64,000 bases of DNA from Tanypteryx hageni (taxonomy: Eukaryota > Arthropoda > Insecta > Odonata > Petaluridae): contig CM054113.1 of NCBI GenBank assembly GCA_028673005.1, forward strand, positions 37,700,117 through 37,764,116. The letters run 5' to 3'. Shown here in pieces: positions 22,671 to 35,311 of the stretch; the first letter of the stretch is position 1; each line of letters starts with the position of its first letter. The translations under genes were made by a program, and so were the position numbers. Below the pieces are notes generated by a model that was given only the letters and a program-made list of their open reading frames with translations, did not search any database and had not been told where the DNA came from.

Positions 22671-22978
22671 CATGTCAACTAGACCCCTTTTCTCCCTCGA
22701 TGTCTTCAATATTTACCAATTTGGGATATGTTGTAGGGCTCGTGGAGCTGTACATTAGAATCAGTTCACCCCTGTAAGGCGTGGTTGCCTACCAATCCGG
22801 CATATTGTTTTTAATAAATGGAGCGGCGGTATACATCAGTTAATTAAATAAAGTATTCAGGAAGAACAATTAACGTATTTTATAGAGTTTTTAATGCGCT
22901 TTCACGTCATTTAACGCACTTACAGCTAACTTCTAATTTTCAACAAGAAATTCGACTCTGAAAAATAAACAAAAATTT

Positions 22979-23026
22979 ATATATATTATATATATATATA
23001 TGTATGTATGTATGTATATATATATG
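22979..23026. repeat. compound (AT)n/(GTAT)n microsatellite
   Basis: An (AT)n run, four TGTA tetranucleotides, then (AT)n again. Confidence 0.9.
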
Positions 23027-26000
23027 TAATTCTCCCTCGTACATATAACTCTAAGAAATATGTGCTTCGTAAAACTTTATTTTCCATTGAAAGTTATTTA
23101 ATGCCATTTGCAAATTGTTTTTTGTATGTACTTTTGTCAAAGCTTTCGTTTCCCAACCGTTTGAAAACCACTGATATTAATCTCCGATTGGTGACTTAGA
23201 CATGCCTGCACTCGGGGTATCACTTTGTATTGTTATTCTACTTATCGTTTTATAAGAAATGTCGATAAATACGTGCTCGCTGATCGATTGTTTTAGTCCA
23301 CGTTTTTATGCGAGATAGTGAAGGTTAAAATACTCTTCTTGGTCGGTTATCTCTACGATCGCAGAAAGTTCATACGCACTCTTTAATAAGTTCGAAAGAT
23401 AACTAGATCGGAATTTATTTTTATTTTTGTGATCGGTCGATAAAAAAACTGGTACGGAGTAACTGTAACACGTTATCCTAAAAAGAAAATAATAAAATAT
23501 TAATCTCCTTGACCATCGAGTTCAAGGAAAAATAGGAGGAAATAAACGTCTTTAATTACGCTCATATCTCCCCGCAACAAGGAAACGACGTCGTTGTCGA
23601 GGTGACGGGAAATGATTATTCCGTGGTCATCAACCTTTCGCGCTGATTTGATAGGAAGTAGTTTCCAACTGCCTTTTCATTACGCCTAAGTCAATTTTTT
23701 TCATCTCGTAATTATGACGTGCTTTCCCATTTGGTTTGCTTAATATGCTACTATGGAACCTCATTTTTAGGATTGGCGAAGGAAACAATTATTTTACAGA
23801 TAATCCGTCTTTTCTTCTTCGCAGAGTCATTTAAACATTCGGAATTGATTTGTTATGCGATGTCAGGGAATCATTCGAATTTTCATATTGCTTTTATTTC
23901 ATCGGCAAGCTATATCAGTAACAGATGTGTCGTTTCATCGAATAAAAATGTTTGGTGAAGTTATTTAACCTAGTTAGTTTGAATATTATAGTTTGATTCA
24001 TTCACTCGGAAACCATAAATGTTACCTATTTGTATTCACGCTAAAACCCAAGTGTACCAAACGTTTTCAGTATTATTTTTTATTTTATGATTGTCTAAAT
24101 TGTCAAATGTTTGTTTTTTCTCCATGTAACTCTTAGGCATCACAGCAGGAGAACCTTGTCTATGACTCCGTATAAAAATATATTTTAGTGATTTTTCATT
24201 TCCTGCTTTCCACCATATGAATGAACTAGAAGAATAAAGTTTGTTCTATATTTGTATCTCGGGATGCTTATTATTTTGGCGAAAGTAATAGAAAAAGTTA
24301 TAACTTCGTTAGTCTTTATATGGTCTTAAATGTTAGTTTTTAATAATTAGCTCGTTTGCTCAGTGGATATTTTATTTACACGACCAAGTCGTAATTGGTC
24401 TCAAATTAAAAAATAATTGCCTATAATTAAACGATTGACACGAGCGGTACTCCCAAATAGATTTTTTTATTTGGTTAGGAGTTCTCTAATAAATAAATAA
24501 GTATAGCTACCTTATTTGTCGACTCATACTCTACGATAAGCGGAAACTCGAGTATTAAGGAGGATATTTAATCCAATCGCCCTATCCGCTTTCAGTCTAT
24601 CCTATCTTTAATTATTTGTTGCGTCTTTTCCAGGCCTTTATTGCTCCACGCTCGTAATAAATTTTATCCGAAGGTTGGCGTGAAAAACGGTACTATAATG
24701 CAACCTCTGCTAGACATACTTAAGGACAAAGTTAGGCATCATTGATTTGCTTTTCTACTTATCACTTAACGGCAGATCCTTGGAAAATTAAATCGGTCAG
24801 CTTTCTTTAATGGAATATCTTTGTAAAATTGAAAATGCGAAATATCTGGCGAGTTAAATTAATTTGACGAGGTATTTTTCCGTTGCTATATATAGGCAAC
24901 AAAAATTTTACCTTTCCAGAGCTGAACTTGTAAAACGTTATGGATAGAAAAGCCAAGCACGTTAACCTATTTTTGGACAATACCTTCTTCGGGAAGGCGG
25001 TTCTCCGTCTTGTATTTTCGCTGCGCGGAAAGTGGAAAGTAAAAACGCGTGTTTCCATTTCGAAATAAGCTTCTAAAAGCCGTGTCCTCGAAGGCTCTGG
25101 GGAACCCTACGCGTTCGGAATATATAGTAATTTCTCGTTTGAAAAGGGAACCGTAGCCTGGAGGTGTATACAAATCGTTTCGCCCAAAAACAGCCTAGGT
25201 TGTCTCTGCGAAAAAAAACTTCGCCTCGAGGCGTGCATGTGTGGTGGAGCAGTAACACGTGCGTGCCTTACGCGCACGTGTAAGAACTGCCTATGCATCA
25301 AGTCTTTCCGTCTTCGTTCGTACAGCGCGGCCTTGAATGCGTTTCAATTACATGACTCGCGCGGAAACCGAAATGCTTTTAGGGAGCTCATGACCTCGCG
25401 TGCGTTTTACAAGCGTTTGAAATTTCGCGGAGTAGTTCTTTACAGCACACACTGAAGGAAGAACGTAGAAAAAACTGTGACCCATAATAATAACAGTTTA
25501 TTTACAGAGTTGGTCATGCACGATCTCCTGTTTTGTCCCCAATCTTCTAATGGAATACCCTGTCGCTAAGTTTGTCTCTTTCGCATTCATGGTCAGAGCT
25601 TCCGGTGTAATTAAGGACCGTCTATCATTTCTTAAGGTTTCATGTTCCTAAAATTTTCCGTGCTGTATCTTTCCGGAAGTCTTAACCTAGTTTCAGAGAG
25701 CACTATTTTAGGGATAGCCTTAAGATTTTTCGAAAATGCCCTCACTACTTTTATCCTGCCGCATCATTGCTATTTCGTATTATGTGGTCCAGCCATTACG
25801 AACAAAAGTTGAATCAACATTATGATATCGGCATGACTTAAAACAACCTGTAGTAGGCAATTTATTTGGTAGGAGTATATTCTTAAGATCAGCCGCGCCA
25901 AAATTTTCTGTCCTTCACGATGAGAATCCATCCGTCTACATAGAATTTCGCGCGCTAATTCCGTCAAAACTCTTTTATTCTACCCTTAACGCCTGAAATT

Positions 26001-27820
26001 ATTACAACTTGTTTTTAATGTTACAAAGGAATAAAATTTTCAATAGAATTAAGTGTATGAATGAATTTTTCATTGTCGCTTCTGCGTTTAATGAATCGTT
26101 AGATTCTCAAGTGCCTTGTGCCATTACGACAAAAAAATTCTAAAACGTTGAAAAAATCAGATCGCAGTAAATAAAATCGCAATTGTTTATCTTGCCAATG
26201 CCATTCATTGAAAATTACTCACAGGAAAATGCGTGGTTGCAGTCGAATGGAATTCATCGACAAATGTTCCATGAAACTACGTATGCCACTATTTTTTAAG
26301 TTTACGTTTCAGTCAAACAAAAAGGCATCTTTTGTGTTATTTCTTCCATCCATCATTATAGTGAATCACCTAAAAACTCACAAGGATAAAATGAATGCCA
26401 TTTCCGACATTTTAACATAAGCGTTGTAGCTATATGTTGATATCGAGTCGTACAATTTCGGATTCGATCGTTCTATTGCATCAACTGATTGATTTTGTTC
26501 TTTTTTTGAATTTACCGATTGACGCGACTCCTTAAATTGCCTTTTCGTTATTCCTGAGGAAATGTAAATTGGCCAATTATCGTTAAAGGACCGATTCGGC
26601 TGCGATGGAAATCGTTGCTCATTTTAATTGCTCTCGATTCTGACGTGACCGGCGCAAATAGACGTTACTAATTTTTTGCGATTGCTTTCGATCGCTTGAC
26701 ATCGGAAGTTATATGAGGAAAAGGAATGGGTGAGAAATTGATAAAATGGAGAAATGGAAAGTAAACAGTTGAGTGAAGAAATAGCGAAGGATGAGACTGT
26801 GGAAAAAGGGCGAGGTAGGCAAGAATCAAAGCGTTGGTAACTAGCGGGAGAAAATAGATTGGTGATTAAGAGAAAATACATTAATTAGCGTATTAAGCGT
26901 AGAAAATTTTACCGTTTCACTGTACATGTTCAAATCTGTACAGATCGGTATCTATAAGTTGCAGATCAATTTACATGCAAATTCTATTTGTTTTCATTAC
27001 TTATCCATGTCATGAGATCATAAACCCTTACCACAATTTATTTTCAATAAGCGTAATAGCGGTAATTAATAATAACAGAGCCATTCATTCCAATATGAGA
27101 GATGGAGATGATCTAAACGGAAGTAATTCGCCAAATTTTACAGTGCAAAATGAAGTCTTTGTCTAAAAACCTGCATGATCGGTTTTTTTCTTTCATATTA
27201 CCATGCAACAGGAATCAGAATTGTTTTATTTGGATTATATTCTAATTTACGATTGCAGAGGCAAAATAATATTATCACAACTCTTAGTAAGGTCCAATAC
27301 TCCCAAATTGATTTGAATACACGTCCATAAATGACTTCAAGACGAAGCAATGCCATAAGTGCTGTTTAATGGCGTATAAGGAGAAAGTGAAAGAGACGAA
27401 AAAGTTGTTAAATTGATATTTTAAATGCGAAATATATTTATTGAAGAGAGGAGAGATTCATTTTCGTTATCTTTTTTATTTGGTAAGCAACAGCAAAAAA
27501 AGAGAGTGCTAAAATTTTGTTATGGGATCATGGAACAATACCCTCGCGAACAACACTCACCCACTGTTATTATTTTCTCAGGCTAAATTGCTATCCCAGC
27601 TTTGATCCTTTACGCACCAAGGCGCGCCAAGATTGCTTTCCGGGTTTACTGCACTATATCCCTGTTTTAATTCCACCATGAATCTTTTGAAGGCGACCAA
27701 TCTTGGGGCTACGTCATCTACCTCATAACTGCCGCTTTAATCGCGTTTTTGCCTTCTTCCTTTTCGACAACATCCCACAACAATGGATTTTTTTCCACTC
27801 ACTAAAACGAATGTGGGAGA
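23027..27820. other. non-coding sequence; CpG-rich patch at 24.98-25.40 kb
   Basis: The patch at 24980-25400 is enriched in CG dinucleotides (ACGCGT, GCGCGG, CACGTG) and produces overlapping chance frames on both strands. It may be regulatory, but no initiator or splice donor stands out. The rest shows nothing recognisable. Confidence 0.35.
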
Positions 27821-27826
27821 ATCGCC

Positions 27827-27935
27827 TCTCTCTTCTTTGTCTCTCTCTCCACTTTCTCTCCTCTCTCTCCACTTTCTCTCCTCTCTCACCCTCCTTTCTC
27901 TCCTCACTCACCCTCCTCTCTCTCTCGCTCTATTC
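27827..27935. repeat. CT-rich low-complexity tract with 20-bp tandem unit
   Basis: The unit TCTCTCTCCACTTTCTCTCC occurs at 27842 and 27862 and continues in decayed form (CACCCTCCTTTCTCTCCTCA). A small CpG-rich patch follows at 27950-28060. The open frames across it are composition artefacts. Confidence 0.8.
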
Positions 27936-28060
27936 TATCCTCTCCAATAAGCGGCGTCCGTCACGTGTTCCGACCTCGATGACGACGTCCGTGGGTCGCA
28001 TGAATGCATGCATAGCCATTAAATTATGCCGGGATCTCCGTGCTGCTCGTGCTGCAGTGA

Positions 28061-30004
28061 GGGAAATTCACTCAGTATGCTTTAGCTTCCTGTTGCGCCA
28101 CTTCAAAATTAAATCTTTACATGTTCACTCAGAAAGGGCGAGGCTTTATTGAATGATTTATCTTTGTTACAGAATAAAGTTGACCCGCAAGATGCCATAT
28201 TATAAAATTCTTTGTTTCTGCTAAAATATCCTCCTTTGATAATATGCCAGCGATTTCTATTGATTTCAATTAAATGGTTCCACAGCAATGAATAGCTTAC
28301 TCGACATATCATGCTCGTATTAAAATAAAAAATATGCAGGTGTGCATAACGTTAAGGTTACGAACTGATTGTCGGACTGTACCATTAATATCTTCACTCA
28401 AAAACCTTTCAGTGTCTAAAATGGTTTTTACCAAATATGTACGGGCCACTTACGTTTTCTGCTATTTTGATTGGGGTTTCCGAAATGCTCATAAGTGCCT
28501 TTTTCATTCCTTAGCATAATTTCTTTGCAGAAATTTTAAATATTTTCTCCATTAGATTAACCTTACAGTTTTAATACATGTATAACTAAAACTTTATTAA
28601 ACATGAAAATGTTTTTATAGGGAAAGTTGCTCGGTTGGGGGAGGGGAGAGTCAGAACGCAGTAGGTGCTCACCTATGTTAGTGCTTTCCCAACATTTCTT
28701 GTTTAAAGTAGGCATGTGTATCGGTGTTTACTAATTAGGTATTATTTAGCATTTATGGCCTAGCTCAAAAGAACAGCAAATCAGTTGCGCGCGCTCGGAT
28801 GTCTTTTTGCTCATATATTCACTTGTCTTAAAGCGTGTTGATTAATCTTGTGTTGGACTCTATGCCAGGATTGTATATTGTATTTGTTACGCTTTATAAA
28901 GTACTTAAATTAATTCTGAATGATATTACTTGAATATGTTTTTTTTTAATCGAACCTAATTTTGGTTTACAATTAGTTTACCTTGGGTTGAACACAACAT
29001 TACAAATAAATCCAGATTACTACAGTTCAAGAATTCATGTGATTTGACAATTCGCAGTTAACTGTCGCATCGAAAACGGTGATGTATTACACTTGGTAGG
29101 AGCATGAAAAAATCCGGTCCGACTATAATTATCGATCGCGAAAAATAAATGCTTACGCAAGTTGATCCAAATCTGCGGTTTGAACCCCCCCTCAATGGGA
29201 CTATTCCCGAATTAGATTTCCGTCACCTTGTGAGTTCGTGCGACGCCCCTATTACACTATAGAGTGCTTTAGTAATTCCACCGTCATAAAGCCTCCTTTC
29301 ATTTTTTAGACTTCCAACATATGTTACACATTAAACTGACAAGCACGAACACCTGCGTCTACAACTAGAGCTGAACGATTCCGCTCCAAGTACTAACGCT
29401 GAAGTATGGCAGGAGGTTGTGAATCATTAACACGTGGCAATACTATCGAGTTAACTAATGGTATTCAGGAAAATATAGCTCTTAAAACGAGAATTTTCTT
29501 ATTTCATTTATTTAATCTATTGTCCTTAGATCCTTATAATCTCAATTAAAGCTGATATTTCATGACTTAGATTCTTTCTTTTAAAGTTCTCCTAGGTTAT
29601 TTAAATATATTTCAATAAATCTGATGATTATAAACCCAAACCTTAGAAAAACAGGGCTTTTCTATTTATTCTCATTTCTATCTGCTATGTGAATCGCTCA
29701 ACGTACTTTCGAATATATATCTCTGACACTCAAAACCGGTCCCATGAACTTTGTTCGCGCCAGTATAGTTCTCAGTCTTGTGTTGCGGAAATTAACATAA
29801 TACGTATATCGTCAGCTTTCTCGTTTCAAATGCGACTTAGCGTGCATTCCCAATATGCTCCTGCGATTGTGTAACTATTTAGACATATTGTTTTAATGTG
29901 ACCTTTGAGATGTTTTGTTTCTTTTGTCAACGCGCTAAGTTAACGTGTCTTAAATTTTTTATCGATTTCGTTCTAGCGGTCAATCCTTGCGCCATGCGTG
30001 TGTG

Positions 30005-30006
<2 letters not shown>
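28061..30006. other. non-coding sequence
   Basis: Nothing recognised. Confidence 0.4.

Positions 30007-30077
<71 letters not shown>
30007..30077. repeat. long (AT)n microsatellite
   Basis: About 70 bp of uninterrupted AT dinucleotides, the longest in the window. Tyr/Ile-repeat frames on both strands are artefacts of it. Confidence 0.97.
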
Positions 30078-30081
<4 letters not shown>

Positions 30082-31399
30082 CTGTATATGTATGTGTATA
30101 TGTATATTTATCTTTAATATTTTCCATATGCAACTAATTTTGTATGAGTATGGCATCTTGGAGTTTCTTATCTCGAAAACTTAGTACCAAATATATAGGG
30201 ACATTTGTATTTTCAATTTTTATTCCTTAAATTGAAATGAGAAGTTCACATTTATATTCAAATATTTAAACATTCGTAACCCACGTGGGTCGAAGAATTG
30301 GATTCAATAACATCGCGTTTCATTTATTTCAAACGCGTGGTCGGTCTTCAGTTGGCACGCAATCACACACTCAAGAGAGGTTTCATTCGTCCTCCTCAAC
30401 TTCAAATTTCATCGTAGACGTTGACATCCCGTTCCGTCCTCATACGGCGTCCTCTTTGAAGAGTAGACGCCATTCGAGAGCTCGCGCGTAACGCCGAATG
30501 AAATTGACGGCGGCGTCATTGTGATCGATTGCAATTTGGCGGTGCCACGAACGAACCTTAATATATTTTTTACGAGGTAGGTGGAATTTATCTATTAGCG
30601 CATCACTTGCGTGCGTCTGCTGCGTCCCCATTCACGCGGAGTCAACGATTCGTGCTCAAGGTTTGAGTTTATCTGGAATCTCAAAAAATTGGCCTTAAAC
30701 ACGACATGTTCGCTTTTGTTTATTTTTATAAACTCGTTCTACTTTTTTCACCTTTCTCTCTCTCTTTCTCTTTCATGGTTACCTCTTGCGATTATTTTCA
30801 AACGTCTATTAATTCTTCGTTATACAACATTCTGCAATGTTTGTTGATGTTCGTGCATACAGCTTTTTTCCGCCTAGAAGCAAACTAGTAGGTATATGTG
30901 TTACTTGTTTAGGGCGAGATCTATAGAAGCATACGTTTTAGAAAGCTTTACAATGAACATGCTACAAAATAGGTGTGTTTGTGGTGTTCATATGCGAACT
31001 GCAATTATTTTGTCAACATATTCTAATAAGTCGGGCATTGATTTGGATTCCCACATGGATTATTTGTCCATTGTCTGCACAATCCCTACAAAAATTACTT
31101 CAAGATATGGCGCTATTTTCCAAAATGATTTAATAAGCCTAAATAAGTAAATAATTTCCCAAAGCAGTAAAATATTTCTAATCATAAATATTAAAATACA
31201 GTACTTTGAGTTTGTTTTCAACACGTTTGAATGAAGTCATATTCATGTATAGATTATATATTCAAACATAAACACTTAGCCATGGTTTCAGTATGTTCAC
31301 GTTGCTGCGTAATATTTGGAATCACAATAGTAACATTATCGTTGAAATAAACTGATTCTTAATGATTATTTTAATTTTTTGCTTTATAAAACTTCGTCT
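30078..31399. other. non-coding sequence; CpG-rich patch at 30.40-30.65 kb
   Basis: The patch at 30400-30650 is richer in CpG than its flanks. No exon or donor is convincing. Confidence 0.35.
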
Positions 31400-31407
31400 A
31401 TTTAGAC

Positions 31408-31696
31408 CGGTGTTTCTCAACCTGTTTTTGTTTGCGTCACCCCATTTCTGTTCTGCGTCACCCCGTTTACTGTTCCATTTCCTTCAAGTCATCTTTAAAG
31501 ATAAATTAGGCTTTATCTACAACATAAAGATCAAAATTTATGCATTCAAAGAAGCAGAGGCAGGTATTCTTCTGGTTTTATTTATTTTTTATAATCCAGA
31601 ATATGATACACTGGGAATTTATCAAATATTTGCGTCACCCTTCAATAACTCTCGCGTCACCCTGGGGTGTGATGTCACCCTGTTTGAGAAACACTG
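31408..31696. mobile_element. hAT miniature element with perfect 8-bp duplication
   Basis: The termini are CGGTGTTTCTCAA and TTGAGAAACACTG, complementary at 12 of 13 positions. They are flanked by identical ATTTAGAC octamers at 31400-31407 and 31697-31704. An 8-bp duplication and C(A/G)GTG ends define hAT. GCGTCACCC recurs several times inside, near both ends. It has no coding capacity and is 289 bp long. Confidence 0.85.
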
Positions 31697-31704
31697 ATTT
31701 AGAC

Positions 31705-32390
31705 CCTTGCTAATTCAGCAAAGAATCAATTTTCAAAATATCAAACTACAATTTATAACCGCCTTTCAGTAGTCGATATCGGTCAATATTTGAAAGCACT
31801 TTAGCACTACGAGAGAAATTAATACTTGATTCGGAGTGGATCACGTTTGTTTTTTATTTCACTTTTTACGCCAAATGAAAAACAAACGTGGCAGTTCGTC
31901 CACAACTACTGACGCAGATCAAATTAATTAGCTGTCATCTCAACTGCGCGAAATATTGTGAAAGTTCCCTTGAACTTTGCGATGCCAAACCCGATGAGTC
32001 AGCTGGAAGGAAGAATGATGCGTCCGATCGCATCTGTATTATTCCGATCGAGATTAGTACCGCGCGCAGTATGACCTCAGGGTCGCGCTCTTGAAGGAAT
32101 GAATAATTTTAATTTTATTGCATTATAATTTTCATGGTCATGTAATGTCTGGGTGACATATTGTCACGGCCCTTGAATCTGACACTTGAATGAAGGGCTG
32201 TCTTATTTTAAGTTACAGGAGATTTTTTAACTAAGTGCTAGTGAGTATTAGACGTGCGAATGTTTTTATGCTAAAGGCAACATCCCGAATAAATTCTAGG
32301 ACCTGTTGAGTTCTGGTTTCCGCGCGTTGCTATGGTTGGGACCGATGTCGAGGTTCAAAAATTACAAGTTTTATTACATGTTAACTGGGA
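31705..32390. other. non-coding sequence
   Basis: Nothing recognised. Confidence 0.4.
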
Positions 32391-33075
32391 TAATAGTTTA
32401 AAACAATCCCCAAATGTTACAATTTTAAATTTTTTACACTTTCTCCATTATGAGGTACTAATGCTACACATTTCGGCCAAATTTTAAAGTTGTAGCACTT
32501 CTAGAAGTGAAATAATATTTTTCTAATTGTTTAAAATTTAATCATTTTTAACGGTTGCCGCAATATATATATGGAAAGATTGAAATGTTTATTTGTGCAA
32601 ATGCACTGTTCTGTAAATAATTTGAAAATTGCAGCTTCCTAGCTCATCCCGTATTACCTAAAAAATTATTAAACTATAATGTTCAAATGGGGTTAAAACA
32701 ACCCCTAAAATTTACAATTTTAAAATTTTCGATTTTTATAGTTGGTTATCAGAAAAGTTCTATAATCTTCCAAAATTTCAGCTTCCAAACCTTATTAGAT
32801 TGGTCTACACACTGGATTGCGTTTCCCCATGCTAACTTATGGGAGATATTCCGGGGTCTCTGGAGTCGAATCCAAGACACTGTAAGCAAAAGTGACATTA
32901 ATACATAATAGATATTGCGGCCATCTAGCAACAGTGAAAATTTCATCTTTCTAGCTTACCGGCAAATGCCCATAATTAATTTTCAAAAATGGCGCAATGC
33001 TTTTCTTATGGGAAAAAACTCAACTTTCGGAATTTCTGGAGTCGAACTCATGTCACTTAGGTAAGAAATCTCATT
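32391..33075 (+). repeat. diverged tandem-type repeat
   Basis: TAAAACAATCCCCAAATGTTAC at about 32398 and TAAAACAACCCCTAAAATTTAC at about 32694 start similar blocks about 296 bp apart. A second shared block (CTGGAGTCGAA followed by CA(A/T)G and TGACATT or its relatives) occurs at about 32860 and 33040. It is an old unnamed repeat family. Confidence 0.4.
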
Positions 33076-33242
33076 TTATCTGTAGATTTCTCCATTATAT
33101 CTACAAAAACTATAACTTTGAGCTTTCTAGCTCTTGTAGTTTGGGCTGGACATTAGTATCCTCCTGTTATATGTTATATCTATCCTCCTCTGTAAGAGTC
33201 GTCGATATATAATGATATGTTTTTGCGGGAGTCGGAAGTATG

Positions 33243-33489
33243 TAGGGCCCATGAGAGAAATCTTGGGCTCTGGTGCTTCTCCTGTTCCCGGATCCTTTAC
33301 CACACATTTCTCCCACCATAATCATGTTTATAATTTCCGCTGCCAAGATTTAACAATCAAGCTTTTCAAATTACCCATTGTGTATTATAGCTCGTAGGAA
33401 TCTTAATATATTCCTGCTTGAGCTAGAGCCCCCTTAGGGTACGGGTCTCGGTTATTTGCATCAGGTGCACCACCCCCTCCCGGGCCCTA
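33243..33489. mobile_element. candidate miniature element with TAGGGCCC ends
   Basis: The ends TAGGGCCC and GGGCCCTA are inverted repeats of 8 bp. The flanking octamers GAAGTATG (33235-33242) and GAAGTATT (33490-33497) differ at one base. The 247-bp length and 8-bp duplication suggest a hAT-like element. The short repeat makes this tentative. Confidence 0.5.
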
Positions 33490-33497
33490 GAAGTATT

Positions 33498-34725
33498 CTT
33501 CCGTAAAAATGAATGTTTTGTGCAAGACGTTTGTATCAACGAGCTTTAAATTAAAACCATATACAGTGCTTGAAATGGAAAATATTACGAAACGGAACGC
33601 TTGCTCCAGTATTCGAAACAAATTTTGCGAAACGGAACGCTAGTTTCGCTAGCATGATCGAAGTCTATGGACGCAATATTCTCATAGCGAAATTGCTGGA
33701 AACCAAAATAAAAGACCTGAATGCTGGTGTGTTTTCTCCGAAGATCTTCGGTGTTTATAGAGGGAACACCAAATGCGCAGCTGTAGATTGGATTCGATAA
33801 TATTTATACCGTAATTTCAGATCTATAATAAGTAAATTTTGTGTCCAAAACACGCTCTAAAATCATGCTAAATCTTATACTATGAAGGTCGAGTCATTTA
33901 ATATTTGGTATACACATTTTATTAATTGTTCTTAAGGCTGATTTTGACAGAATAAAAAATGGGAAAAAATAGTTTCATGACGACCTCACATTTAAGTTAT
34001 CGATAATAAAAATTATCGTCTCATATGAAGTTTGTAGCAAGAAAATAACGGATTTTCTCATTCAACTTGTAGAATTATTTTCAGAAAGTTTTTCCTAAAA
34101 CTTGTTAGGTTTGGTGGTTTACCGTGTTAATTGCAATAAACATAACGAGCTATATGGTATATAATTTAGCGATGTTATTTACAATGAATTCCGTCATATC
34201 CAATAATAAGCGGCGATTATTCCCGAGCGATTACTTTGATTTCGACAATTTTGTTTTAGGGAACATTGCTTTCAACTGAAAGTATCTCATTAACAGGAAA
34301 GCGTCCCATACATCGGAAAATACGGTGAAATATTTAAAATCAAGCTATCGATTTATTCTTATGTATTATTATCAGGAAAATAACAAATTGTTTCATATTA
34401 TTTTTCTTAGATAATATTAAAACATTGAAAGTAGAATTTTCGGTTCTGTAATTAAATTTCAAATATTCCCGGAGTCCAAATTAGAAATGCTATAGAATTT
34501 GCAACATTTAATGCACATATTTTTATTTAAACTTTATAATATTGTATTTGTTGTCGACTCAACATAAATATCTACACAAGTCTTTATTGAATCCTAATGG
34601 CATGCGAAACATAAGGCGAGTCAGTAAAATATATAACGCAGATTGCGTTAATCACTGAATGTGACATAAAAACTCCATAGGAGGCAAGTTACATAAACGA
34701 TGTGAAACTAAGGAATCAGATTAAG

Positions 34726-34726
<1 letters not shown>
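33498..34726. other. non-coding AT-rich sequence
   Basis: Nothing recognised. Confidence 0.4.

Positions 34727-34763
<37 letters not shown>
34727..34763. repeat. (AT)n microsatellite
   Basis: Uninterrupted AT run just outside the left end of the hAT element at 34813. Confidence 0.95.
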
Positions 34764-34765
<2 letters not shown>

Positions 34766-34899
34766 ATTTTAGTGGTGCCGTAAAGCTCATTTACATGTAT
34801 TAGGGATACGATCAGGGCCGAACTGGGAGCATGTTTAGGCCCGGGATATATTAACCAAATAGGCCAACTTGTTTCTTGTTTATAAGCATGCGCTCAAAA

Positions 34900-34901
<2 letters not shown>

Positions 34902-34936
<35 letters not shown>
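34902..34936. repeat. (AT)n microsatellite inside the hAT element
   Basis: Uninterrupted AT run. Confidence 0.95.
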
Positions 34937-34939
<3 letters not shown>

Positions 34940-35033
34940 GTTATTTATTTTCATTAGATACAATAATTATGAAATAATAATTATGGATACGTCGTACAGA
35001 ATACGAAATAGACTAAGAAAATTACACTTTAAT

Positions 35034-35275
35034 CTAATAGTTATTATGTAATACTTTTGTGTCATGATATCTACGACATCTTAGTTTTTTTATTTTACTT
35101 AAAATATCTTTCTCGCATGAAAATGCCGCCAAGTGAGATTGATTCAAACAGTTTCTAAGCCTATTCAAAATATAATTCAACTTTGAGAATGATTTCTCAC
35201 GAGGCACTTGTGTTGAGGAGAGAGTTAGGACATATTTAAACGCCAAATATAAATTTGAATATGCTAAAATGCCTT
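35034..35275 (-). pseudogene. hAT-family transposase C-terminal relic
   Basis: The minus strand encodes LYLAFKYVLTLSSTQVPREK followed by SFSKLNYILNRLRN. This is the hAT C-terminal dimerisation pattern (usually LxxxLxxLLTLPxxxxxxERSFSKLKxIKxxLR), also found in ZMYM1-like host proteins derived from hAT. The canonical ERSFS reads EKSFS here. The frame ends at 35034. The stretch upstream in the coding direction is interrupted by the Penelope insertion, so the RNase H-like catalytic core is not visible. It lies within the hAT ends, consistent with being that element's own gene. Confidence 0.75.
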
Positions 35276-35311
35276 CCCTAGTGTTCCCTTGCCTGAAACT
35301 TCTCAGATCTT

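Noticed and set aside
27703..28152. 149-residue plus-strand Ser/Leu-rich frame
   Set aside because: It reads through a CT-rich tandem tract and has no domain.
29898..30184. Open frames rich in Tyr-Ile repeats on both strands
   Set aside because: They are translations of the (AT)n microsatellite.
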